The notes under the pieces are model-generated. The model did not search any database, was not told where the DNA came from, and saw nothing but the letters and a program-made list of their open reading frames with translations. 64,000 bases of DNA from Sulfurospirillum sp036802865 (GTDB taxonomy: Bacteria; Campylobacterota; Campylobacteria; Campylobacterales; Sulfurospirillaceae): NCBI RefSeq assembly GCF_036802865.1, contig NZ_DAIRVK010000001.1:809648-873647 (forward strand), in the 5' to 3' direction. Below are positions 17,695 through 24,895 of this stretch, one piece after another (the first letter of the stretch is position 1; the number at the start of each line of letters is the position of its first letter). The translations under genes were made by a program, and so were the position numbers.

Positions 17695-17891
17695 TACTTC
17701 ACACTCACCCTTTTATTTTTCATTGTTGATTTTTAAATTGGCTTTTTAGCCCTGAGGATACCTCTACCTAATTAGCACAATTTTCATCATTTTGCATTGT
17801 TGTTTTTCTGGCAAAGTACCAGATTTTATGCCTAATTCAAGGCAAATATGAGCATTTTGGCTCATTATAATAATCATATAAGGATATTTTT
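17695..17891 (+). promoter_or_regulatory. leuA attenuator region
   Basis: The 197 bp between the leader peptide and leuA holds several short hairpins: GGCT/AGCC around 17741-17752, TCTGG (17807-17811) with CCAGA (17819-17823) followed by TTTTAT (the best terminator candidate), GCCT/AGGC just after, and ATGAGC/GCTCAT nearer leuA. Which of these exclude each other cannot be settled by eye. Confidence 0.5.
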
Positions 17892-19208
17892 ATGCAAACG
17901 GCACAAACTTTTAAAAAATACAAACCATACCCATTAGTTCATTTAACGCACCGCGAGTGGGCGAGTAATATTATTACTGGAGCCCCTATTTGGGTTAGTA
18001 CAGACTTACGCGATGGCAATCAAGCGTTGATTGAGCCGATGAATGCGACCAAAAAATTGGCATATTTTCAAAAATTGGTGGAGATGGGTTTCAAAGAGAT
18101 TGAGATCGCGTATCCTAGTGCATCGCAAATGGATTTTGACTTTTGTCGTACATTGATCGAGCAAAACTTGATTCCTGAGGATGTTCGTGTTGCGGTATTG
18201 ATGCCTTCCATCGAGAAACACATCAAACGTACTTTTGAAGCGATGAGAGGGGCTAGAAAAGTAACAATGCACCTTTATAATCCCACAGCGGACAATCAAC
18301 GTAAAGTGGTTTTTAATAAAAGTAAAGAGGAGATCATTACCTTAGCATTAGAAGGTACACGTATCATCAAAGAAGAGGCGGCAAAATTCAAAGGTGATGT
18401 GATGTTTCAGTATTCACCTGAAAGCTTTTCACAAACGGAATTAGAGTTTGCGCGCGATGTGGTAAATGCAGTTATCAGTGAGTGGATGCCAACCAGAAAT
18501 GCACCGATGGTTATCAACTTGCCGAACACCTTAGAGGCATGTACACCGAACATCTATGCCGATAGAATCGAGTGGATGAGCAAACAGATGTTGGAGCGCG
18601 ATGCCGTAATATTGAGTGTTCACCCGCACAATGACAGAGGTACAGCCGTAGCCAGTGCTGAGATGGCGATTTTAGCGGGAGCGCAAAGAGTTGAGGGGAC
18701 ATTGATGGGCAATGGCGAGAGAGCGGGCAATGTTGATTTGATTACGTTGGCGTTCAATCTTTATTCACAAGGGATTGACCCGATGTTAGACATTTACAAC
18801 ATCGATACGATTTTGCAGGAGATCATCACATTGACACACAGTACCATTCCTCCCCGTCACCCTTATATAGGTTCGATGATTTACACGGCTTTTTCGGGCA
18901 CGCATCAGGATGCAATAAAGAAGGGCATGGAGTATCAGGTGGCGGCGTTAGATGGCTATTGGCACGTACCGTACCTTATAATTGACCCAAAGGATATCAA
19001 GCGGGATTATCGTGATGTAGTGCGCATCAATTCGCAGTCGGGTAAAAGTGGCGTGGCGTATGTTTTAAAAGAGTTTTATGGCATTGAAACGACCAAAAAT
19101 ATGCAAATCGAAATTGCGTTGGAAGTTCAAAAATTGTGTGATGAAAAAGGCATTGAGGTCAATGCCGAGGAGATTTTTAAAGTCTTTAGGCAGATGTGTA
19201 AACTTTAA
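17892..19208 (+). CDS. leuA: 2-isopropylmalate synthase lacking the C-terminal regulatory domain
   Basis: Condenses 2-oxoisovalerate with acetyl-CoA, the first committed step of leucine synthesis. At 438 residues it belongs to the LeuA2 type (STDLRDGNQAL, MHLYNPTAD, HPHNDRG metal site, GNGERAGNVD), which is normally ~550-560 residues with a C-terminal leucine-binding dimer domain. Here the chain stops after the linker (EIFKVFRQMCKL), and no remnant of the domain is seen in the 100 bp before the next gene. Allosteric feedback by leucine should therefore be absent, leaving the upstream leader as the control point. Function as an isopropylmalate synthase is well supported; a sister synthase acting on another 2-oxoacid cannot be excluded. 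Confidence 0.88.
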   Translation: MQTAQTFKKYKPYPLVHLTHREWASNIITGAPIWVSTDLRDGNQALIEPMNATKKLAYFQKLVEMGFKEIEIAYPSASQMDFDFCRTLIEQNLIPEDVRVAVLMPSIEKHIKRTFEAMRGARKVTMHLYNPTADNQRKVVFNKSKEEIITLALEGTRIIKEEAAKFKGDVMFQYSPESFSQTELEFARDVVNAVISEWMPTRNAPMVINLPNTLEACTPNIYADRIEWMSKQMLERDAVILSVHPHNDRGTAVASAEMAILAGAQRVEGTLMGNGERAGNVDLITLAFNLYSQGIDPMLDIYNIDTILQEIITLTHSTIPPRHPYIGSMIYTAFSGTHQDAIKKGMEYQVAALDGYWHVPYLIIDPKDIKRDYRDVVRINSQSGKSGVAYVLKEFYGIETTKNMQIEIALEVQKLCDEKGIEVNAEEIFKVFRQMCKL

Positions 19209-19270
19209 GATCTAAAAAGAAAAAACGATGCATCAAAAATGGCAAGCACAGGATGATGCATCAAATTTAA

Positions 19271-19293
19271 AAGGGCAGAGTATTACTGCCCTT
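19271..19293 (-). terminator. Terminator of the NicO/DUF1007 operon
   Basis: An 8-bp stem, AAGGGCAG with CTGCCCTT, closes a 7-nt loop. On the minus strand it is followed by TTAAATTT, so it best serves the nicO-type gene ending at 19309; it may also stop leuA transcripts. Confidence 0.7.
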
Positions 19294-19308
19294 CTATAGG
19301 GCTTTATG

Positions 19309-20115
19309 TTAGAGAAGAAGCAATACTAATCCTAAAACGATGATAATTCCAACAGCTCCAAAATCGAGCCATTTAAAGACTTTTGAAAACTTTGTTTTTG
19401 AGCTATTTCTTGCTTTGGTGCTTACGACTGCAGTTAAGGCTATGACAAATCCCATGCCAAGGCTCATAAAAACAGCACTTAAAAAGCCAATAAAATAAAG
19501 CTCTAACGAGATCGAAAATAAAAAAATGGTAATGGTTCCAGGGCAGGGGACAATGCCTGCGGATAGAATAAGCGCAAATTCACTACTGTTATGATTTTTA
19601 CAGCTTGCGCACGAACAAGAAGAAAGCGGTGGATGTGTGCCCCATTGTGGCTGTTTTTTGAGGTTTTTATAATGTTTCATTTTTTGGATGAAAAAGTACA
19701 AACCCAGCCCAAGAATCATAAGCCCCGATATTTTCGTCGCAAAGGTTGCTATGTTGATGATAGCAACTGAAAAAAGCGTTTTGAAAATAAAATACCCAAT
19801 CATCGTGACAAGAAATGCTGAAAAAGTATGAACTGCCGCAATGAGCAAAGCCACCAAGAGAGCATTCTTATAGCTTTTGTCATTGGCTAAAAAGTAGGAT
19901 GCTACAAGTGTCTTACCATGCCCTGGTCCAGAGGCATGAACAAAGCCATATGCAAAAGAGATTGCTAAGAGGATTAAAATAGGTAAAAAACTGTCTCCAT
20001 TTTTAATCTGCATAAGAAGTTCACCCAGTTGAACAGACAGACTCTGCAACAGGTGGGATAAGTATGCAATGATAACATTGGTTTGCTGTTCATTTGTTCC
20101 AGATAAAAGGTTCAT
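19309..20115 (-). CDS. NicO/RcnA-family nickel/cobalt membrane transporter
   Basis: A 268-residue inner-membrane permease. It has about six hydrophobic segments; the first conserved helix carries HASGPGHGKTLVASYFL, the family's metal-site motif, and a later one has GIVPCPGT. Between them a cytoplasmic loop holds a Cys/His cluster (CSCASCKNHNSS) that probably binds metal. The gene starts on an overlap with the end of the DUF1007 gene upstream, so the pair is co-translated. Family members export or import Ni/Co, and DUF1007 partners are typical. Direction of transport and metal are not decided by the sequence. Confidence 0.85.
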   Translation of the reverse strand: MNLLSGTNEQQTNVIIAYLSHLLQSLSVQLGELLMQIKNGDSFLPILILLAISFAYGFVHASGPGHGKTLVASYFLANDKSYKNALLVALLIAAVHTFSAFLVTMIGYFIFKTLFSVAIINIATFATKISGLMILGLGLYFFIQKMKHYKNLKKQPQWGTHPPLSSCSCASCKNHNSSEFALILSAGIVPCPGTITIFLFSISLELYFIGFLSAVFMSLGMGFVIALTAVVSTKARNSSKTKFSKVFKWLDFGAVGIIIVLGLVLLLL

Positions 20116-20690
20116 TTTTTGATCTCATACGATATGGTGTTAACAACAGACATAGTGTTTTGAAGAATTTTAAATCCAAAACTTTTGCTGATGGTGAAAT
20201 CTGTTTTGTTATCAAAAGTGATGTTCTCTGGGGTGTGAAAAAAAGCCAACGAGCGGGTGGAATCAAAAAAATAATAGACAAGTTTTGATGCATCCTTGAT
20301 AGGTGCATTTAATTCAATATCGAAAGCATACTGCACCATTTTGTTGTTTATTTCTGCGGTAAAATTCTTAACGGTAAAAGCTTGCATGGGTATATCATTG
20401 AGTGTAATGATGCTCATAAAATGCGGTTTTTCTGCTTTTTCTAAAATGTCAAACATCGCATGTGTTTCTTCCTCTTCAAAACGTGCATTTTTGTTCGTGT
20501 CATAAAGGCTTATCAGTTGTGCTGAAAGCGTTTCATCAAATTTCCAAACAACCTCTATTTTTTGAATAGCATTGTTTGTAAAGAGGGTATGTGTTGAAAC
20601 ATTGATAAGCGATGCCAAACTGCCACCACACAGAGCACACGCACTTGCCACTGAAACCAGAAAAGAGAGACAAAATACACTTTTTAACAT
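20112..20690 (-). CDS. DUF1007-family periplasmic protein (copy 2)
   Basis: A 192-residue exported protein with a signal peptide followed at once by CALCGG. The rest is a beta-sandwich-like DUF1007 domain (IEVVWKFDETLSAQLI, then YYFFDSTRSLAFF). DUF1007 proteins accompany NicO-type permeases and are thought to bind or present the metal in the periplasm. It overlaps the permease gene by 4 bp and is a diverged duplicate of the next gene (20729-21301): both share signal peptide, CALC, V-W-F-x-S/T-A and DSxR motifs in the same order. Confidence 0.8.
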   Translation of the reverse strand: MLKSVFCLSFLVSVASACALCGGSLASLINVSTHTLFTNNAIQKIEVVWKFDETLSAQLISLYDTNKNARFEEEETHAMFDILEKAEKPHFMSIITLNDIPMQAFTVKNFTAEINNKMVQYAFDIELNAPIKDASKLVYYFFDSTRSLAFFHTPENITFDNKTDFTISKSFGFKILQNTMSVVNTISYEIKK

Positions 20691-20728
20691 TTTAAGCCTT
20701 TTATTTTTAGAGGTGTCTTAGTCGAAAT

Positions 20729-21301
20729 TTAAAATTTTGAAATATCCAGTTTGATGTAATTTGTTGTCGCCATAATTTCTGGAATGACTTTAATGCCATT
20801 GTCTTTTCGCGTTTTAAACTGGGTCGTGTTGATGATGCTTGTATGGTCAATATTTTCTAAAAAAACCATTGTTCTGGCTGAATCAATAAAGACTATTTCG
20901 ACGGTGTTCTTATCTTGAAGTGCATAGTTTAATGGAATTTCAAATCTAATCGTTACCAGTTTATTTTCAAGAAATATATCAAAATTTTTGGCTTCAACAT
21001 GAGTGCTTTTCCCATTGATTTGAATAGAAGTCATAAAAGAGGGCTTTTGGTATTGCTCTAAAGAATCATAGATTTTGAGTTGATCTGAGGGTTGCATCTG
21101 CTTTTCAATATGATAAAGCTTTACAATCTCCGCAGAGGTACTAGCGCTAAATTGCCATGTCACTTCTATTTTTTGCAGTTGTTCTTCTGCCACATAAGCT
21201 TTAATAGAGGCTTGTACAAAAGAGACTTTGTTATTGTTGCATAATGCACAAGCATGGGCAAAATTAAAAAAAATAAATAGCGTACATAAAATTTTGAACA
21301 T
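20729..21301 (-). CDS. DUF1007-family periplasmic protein (copy 1)
   Basis: First gene of the three-gene metal-transport operon, 190 residues. A signal peptide ends before CALCNN, and the domain has IEVTWQFSASTSAEIV and VFIDSARTMVFLE in the same order as its tandem neighbour. Sharing CALC directly at the mature N-terminus suggests either a metal ligand or a disulfide. Specific partner metals are not evident. The gap to the second copy is 38 bp, with no terminator seen. Confidence 0.78.
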   Translation of the reverse strand: MFKILCTLFIFFNFAHACALCNNNKVSFVQASIKAYVAEEQLQKIEVTWQFSASTSAEIVKLYHIEKQMQPSDQLKIYDSLEQYQKPSFMTSIQINGKSTHVEAKNFDIFLENKLVTIRFEIPLNYALQDKNTVEIVFIDSARTMVFLENIDHTSIINTTQFKTRKDNGIKVIPEIMATTNYIKLDISKF

Positions 21302-21342
21302 GGATCAATAACCCTTATTTGCAGAGTCTAGAGTATGTATGG

Positions 21343-23547
21343 CTAGGCACTAAAATATATGGTGTCTTTTAGGCTGTCTCGAATGGCAAGAAACTCATCT
21401 TTAGTATCCAAAAAGAGATCGACTAATTTGGGGTCGAAGTGTTCTTCTCGCTCTTTTCTAAAAAAGTCAAAAACAGCCTCATCTTCCCATGCTTTTTTAT
21501 AACAGCGGTCATGGCTGAGCGCATCAAAAACATCTGCGATAGCGACAATACGGGCATAAATATGAATATTTGCTCCAGAGATGTTTAGAGGATAGCCTGT
21601 ACCATTGTATTTTTCATGGTGCTCTTTTGCGATAATTGCCGCTGCTTGCAAGAGGGGGCGTGAAGAGTTTTGAAGAATGGTGTAGCCTAGCATTGCATGT
21701 GTACGCATGATTTCCCACTCTGCATCATCCAGTTTACCCGGTTTCAGCAAGATAGCATCAGGAATGCCGACTTTACCAATATCATGCATTGGCGAAGCCG
21801 TAGCTATGAGATCAGCTTCTTGTTTATCAAACCCTAATTTAAGGGCGAGGAGGCGAGAGTACTCGGCTACACGTCTGACGTGGTTTCCTGTCTCTTTACT
21901 TCTGCTCTCCGCGATTTCGCCCATACGGTAAATGACTTCTTGTTGGGTAGATTCTATCTCTTCATGCAATTTTATAATCTCAGTGATCTCTCTACGTATC
22001 GCCATGTATTCAAGTGGATTTCCCACTTTGTCTAAAATAGGCAAAATAGTAGAGTTAACCCAATAAGCAGTGCCATCTTTTTTTTGATTTTTAAAGACGC
22101 CTTTCCAGACTTTTCCTGCTTTAAGTGTTGCCCATAAGTCAGTAAAAACATCATTTGGTGTATCTTTATGCCGAATAATACTGTGGTTTTTACCCAGTAC
22201 TTCTGCCTCAGTATAACCTGTTGTCGTGTAAAAATTGGTATTGGCAAAGGTAATGTTACCATCCAAGTCTGTACGCGTTAGAATGGTACTGACATTGATA
22301 GCATTTTCATATTGTTTAAACATATGGTAGGCATCTTCAAAGCTCTCTTCTGAAATTTTGAGTTGTGTTTTGAGCGAGTCATGAATGTTATGTATGCTGG
22401 TAATGTCGGTTCGAATACTCATAAATTCAACGATAGTTCCATCTTGATCAATAATAGGATTTATGACAGCACTAACCCAATAGTGTGAACCATCTTTTCG
22501 TCGGTTTTTAACAATGCCTTCCCATGATTTACCCGCTTGTATCGTTTCCCAGAGATTTTGAAAAACAGCTTTGGGCATGTCAGGATGACGCACAAGATTA
22601 TGTGGTTGTCCAAGAAGTTCTTCTTTTGTATAGCCTGAAATTTGACAAAATTTATCATTGACATACGTAATGAAGCCTTTTTGATTGGTTCTTGATACAA
22701 TCGTACTTCTATCAACGGCATCTTTGTATTCTTGCAAAATAGTGTGCTGATAAAGGTTCTGTTTACTGGTACGCTCATAATCAATCCAAAAATCAATTTT
22801 TAAAAGCAACTCTTCTGCAATAAAGGGTTTAAGAAAAAATTCATTGGCGCCTTGTTTGATCAGTCTTCCTACGCCACTCGCATCATATTGTCCTGTCAAA
22901 ATAAAAATGGGTGTCTTAGCACTCTGCTGATGTTTACGAAGTTCTATGAGGAGTGCTTCACCCGTTGTATCGGGGAGTTCTAAATCCAAGATAATAAGAT
23001 CGAAAATTTTTTCATTAAAAAGTTCTCGGGCAGTTTTTCCGTCATTGGCAATGGAAACAGTGTAGTTGCGAGGTTGAAGCAATTCACTAATTTGACGGCA
23101 AATAAACCGTGAGTCATCCACCAATAAAATGGAGTAAGAAATGTTTTCTACAAGTGATTTCATAACAGTGTCAATTTCTTTGAATACAAAAGTCATAGGA
23201 TCAGATTTGGAAAGATACCTTAAAACCCCATAGCGAAACCACTCATTTCTTCTGTCTTTATCTGTGTCTGAGGTGTAGACAATGATTTTTAACTTTTTAA
23301 AAATATCAAGATTTTTGAAGATCTCTTCACCCTCACCATCGGGAAGGTTAAGGTCAAGGATGATGAGGTCAAAAGAATGGTCTATAAGTGTATGAATAGC
23401 ATCGTGAAGTGTGTGGGCAAGGGTTATGTGATAGCCTAAAGCAGAAAGCCCTTTTTTAAGTGCTTTCGAAAACATCATGGAATCTTCAATAATTAAAATA
23501 GAACCTTTTTCCAGTTCTAATTTGGGAACTTGAAGACCTTGTACCAT
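21343..23547 (-). CDS. Double-receiver, double-PAS HD-GYP response regulator (c-di-GMP phosphodiesterase)
   Basis: A 734-residue protein with two receiver domains in series (phospho-Asp in LIILDLNLP and LIILDLELP), then two Aer-type PAS domains (RHPDMPKAVF / RHKDTPNDVF, each followed by GIVKNRRKDGS or GVFKNQKKDGT), and a C-terminal HD-GYP domain. The latter has HDIGKVGIPDAILLKPG and HHEKYNGTGYP, so the metal ligands and GYP signature are intact and c-di-GMP hydrolysis is expected. Redox or oxygen input through the PAS domains is inferred from their resemblance to Aer. The gene is monocistronic. Confidence 0.92.
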   Translation of the reverse strand: MVQGLQVPKLELEKGSILIIEDSMMFSKALKKGLSALGYHITLAHTLHDAIHTLIDHSFDLIILDLNLPDGEGEEIFKNLDIFKKLKIIVYTSDTDKDRRNEWFRYGVLRYLSKSDPMTFVFKEIDTVMKSLVENISYSILLVDDSRFICRQISELLQPRNYTVSIANDGKTARELFNEKIFDLIILDLELPDTTGEALLIELRKHQQSAKTPIFILTGQYDASGVGRLIKQGANEFFLKPFIAEELLLKIDFWIDYERTSKQNLYQHTILQEYKDAVDRSTIVSRTNQKGFITYVNDKFCQISGYTKEELLGQPHNLVRHPDMPKAVFQNLWETIQAGKSWEGIVKNRRKDGSHYWVSAVINPIIDQDGTIVEFMSIRTDITSIHNIHDSLKTQLKISEESFEDAYHMFKQYENAINVSTILTRTDLDGNITFANTNFYTTTGYTEAEVLGKNHSIIRHKDTPNDVFTDLWATLKAGKVWKGVFKNQKKDGTAYWVNSTILPILDKVGNPLEYMAIRREITEIIKLHEEIESTQQEVIYRMGEIAESRSKETGNHVRRVAEYSRLLALKLGFDKQEADLIATASPMHDIGKVGIPDAILLKPGKLDDAEWEIMRTHAMLGYTILQNSSRPLLQAAAIIAKEHHEKYNGTGYPLNISGANIHIYARIVAIADVFDALSHDRCYKKAWEDEAVFDFFRKEREEHFDPKLVDLFLDTKDEFLAIRDSLKDTIYFSA

Positions 23548-23652
23548 GAATAATCCTCATAAAATAGATAATTGGTTAGATTATACATGATTAAAAATTA
23601 TTTTTTGATGATGTCTGTCAATAACAGAAGAAGTCATAATGCATTAAGAAAA

Positions 23653-23676
23653 GAGAGCTTTTGGGGTAAAGCTCTC
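23653..23676 (-). terminator. Terminator of the quinone-reductase gene
   Basis: A 9-bp stem, GAGAGCTTT with AAAGCTCTC, closes a 6-nt loop. On the minus strand it is followed by TTTTCTT, just after the stop of the gene ending at 23685. Confidence 0.8.
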
Positions 23677-23684
23677 ACATGATC

Positions 23685-24269
23685 TTAGAAAAGCTCTTTG
23701 ATTTTTGTTTCCACTGTTTGAAGCATTGCTTTGCGCGTTACATCATCACTTGAAGAAATTCCTCCCAAGAAGAGATGCTCTAGTGTTTCAACACCACAAA
23801 AGCCAAAAATGCCTTCATCGGTTGTCTGTTTTAAGCTTTGTGTCATTCCCGAAGCATCGTAGTACATATTAGGCGTTCCATGTGTGGTAATCATAACACC
23901 TTTTTTACTTGCCAATAAGCCTTCAACCATGCCTTCTTTATTGTACTGGTAAGCAAAACCATACGCAAAAACGCGGTCGATGTAACCTTGTAAAATAGCA
24001 GGCAATCCTGTCCACCAAAGTGGGTAGATAAAGGTGATGGCATCGGCTTTTTTGATGTACTCTTGCTCAGTAGCAATATCTTCTGGCGTATGACCACTGC
24101 GTAATTCTTTAAAATCCTTTGGGCTAAGAACGGGGTTGAACCCAATGGCATAGAGGTCTCTTACGACAACGCTGTGACCTTTGCTCTCCAGTGCTGCAAC
24201 AGCACTTTCTAAAATGGCATGATTGAAGCTATCCTCAAAGGGATGAGCATAAACGATAAGATGATTCAT
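23685..24269 (-). CDS. NAD(P)H-dependent quinone oxidoreductase, flavodoxin-like fold
   Basis: A 194-residue FMN/FAD flavoprotein of the KefF/MdaB/YwrO group. It shows the opening YAHPFEDSFNHAI, the PLWWTGLPAILQGYIDRVF motif around the flavin/quinone site, and GVMITTHGTP. It should reduce quinones by two electrons, or act on electrophiles or azo compounds, as a protective enzyme in the cytoplasm. Its promoter region contains a near-copy of the palindrome found in the promoter of the neighbouring MarR gene, so repression by that MarR protein and induction by quinone-like compounds is likely. A strong AAAAGGAG precedes the ATG. Confidence 0.88.
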   Translation of the reverse strand: MNHLIVYAHPFEDSFNHAILESAVAALESKGHSVVVRDLYAIGFNPVLSPKDFKELRSGHTPEDIATEQEYIKKADAITFIYPLWWTGLPAILQGYIDRVFAYGFAYQYNKEGMVEGLLASKKGVMITTHGTPNMYYDASGMTQSLKQTTDEGIFGFCGVETLEHLFLGGISSSDDVTRKAMLQTVETKIKELF

Positions 24270-24281
24270 AATAACTCCTTT

Positions 24282-24299
24282 TAGTTTGATGTCTAACTA
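24282..24299 (-). promoter_or_regulatory. MarR operator copy in the quinone-reductase promoter
   Basis: TAGTTTGATGTCTAACTA matches 16 of 18 positions of the perfect palindrome in the marR-type promoter (24791-24808). It lies between the presumed promoter and the AAAAGGAG ribosome site of the quinone-reductase gene. Confidence 0.75.
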
Positions 24300-24353
24300 T
24301 TTATGATTGAAAAAGCATTCAAAGTGCACGGGCGTATCGCACTCTTATTAAAA

Positions 24354-24779
24354 CTACGACAAATTGTGCATGATTTTTTCCAAAATTGGATCAACCATAT
24401 TTATCTCTGTCTCTGAAATACCCTGAAAAACTCTCTCATTCAAACTCTGCGAAATTTCTTGAAAGTCCTTCTGAAATGTTTTGCCTTGTTCGGTCAAACG
24501 TATGTAGGTTACGCGACTATCGGCATCACTTTTCTCTTTAAGCACATAGCCTAATGCAACCAGTTTATCGACCAGTACCGTAACGGTTGGTTTACTACGA
24601 TGAATTTTCTCAGCCAATTCTTTCATGGTAATGTTCTCATAGATGTAAAGAAAGGACAATATACCCCCATGTGAAGGAACGATGCCATAGATGCCTCGTT
24701 TTTCAAGTTCTTGAATAATGAAGCGATGGGCTTTGTCTGAAATTCTGCTGATACGTGCAATGGTAATTCTTGTTTTCAT
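24354..24779 (-). CDS. MarR-family transcriptional repressor
   Basis: A 141-residue winged-helix regulator: dimerisation helices at both ends, recognition region MKELAEKIHRSKPTVTVLVDKLVALGYV, and the wing DADSRVTYIRLTEQGK with the family's D-x-R-x3-L pattern. ATG 24779 is chosen because a consensus sigma-70 promoter ends only 7 bp upstream of it; longer in-frame starts lie within or above that promoter. The mRNA would then be leaderless or nearly so. An 18-bp palindrome fills the promoter spacer, indicating autorepression, and a near-copy precedes the adjacent quinone-reductase gene. Confidence 0.88.
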   Translation of the reverse strand: MKTRITIARISRISDKAHRFIIQELEKRGIYGIVPSHGGILSFLYIYENITMKELAEKIHRSKPTVTVLVDKLVALGYVLKEKSDADSRVTYIRLTEQGKTFQKDFQEISQSLNERVFQGISETEINMVDPILEKIMHNLS

Positions 24780-24786
24780 GAGGAGC

Positions 24787-24815
24787 ATTATAGTTAGATA
24801 TCTAACTAAAGTCAA
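24787..24815 (-). promoter_or_regulatory. marR promoter with embedded palindromic operator
   Basis: On the minus strand TTGACT (24815-24810) and TATAAT (24792-24787) are 17 bp apart. The perfect palindrome TAGTTAGATATCTAACTA (24791-24808) fills the spacer and touches the -10 box. Confidence 0.85.
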
Positions 24816-24835
24816 GAGGAAATAAATAAAAGAGG

Positions 24836-24865
24836 CATTATGGCTTTATATGTAAAGCCATAATG
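24836..24865 (-). terminator. Terminator of the chemoreceptor gene
   Basis: A perfect 13-bp stem, CATTATGGCTTTA with TAAAGCCATAATG, closes a 4-nt loop 30 bp after the chemoreceptor stop. On the minus strand CCTCTTTTATTT follows. Confidence 0.8.
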
Positions 24866-24895
24866 TAAGTTTGTAAGTGTAGTTTGAGCGGATGT

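Noticed and set aside
17695..17891. T-box or classical leucine riboswitch upstream of leuA
   Set aside because: No T-box sequence was seen, and the Leu/Val-rich leader peptide explains the region better.
24780..24815. Longer MarR start at 24815
   Set aside because: That codon lies within the -35 box of a consensus promoter, so it cannot be translated from that transcript.
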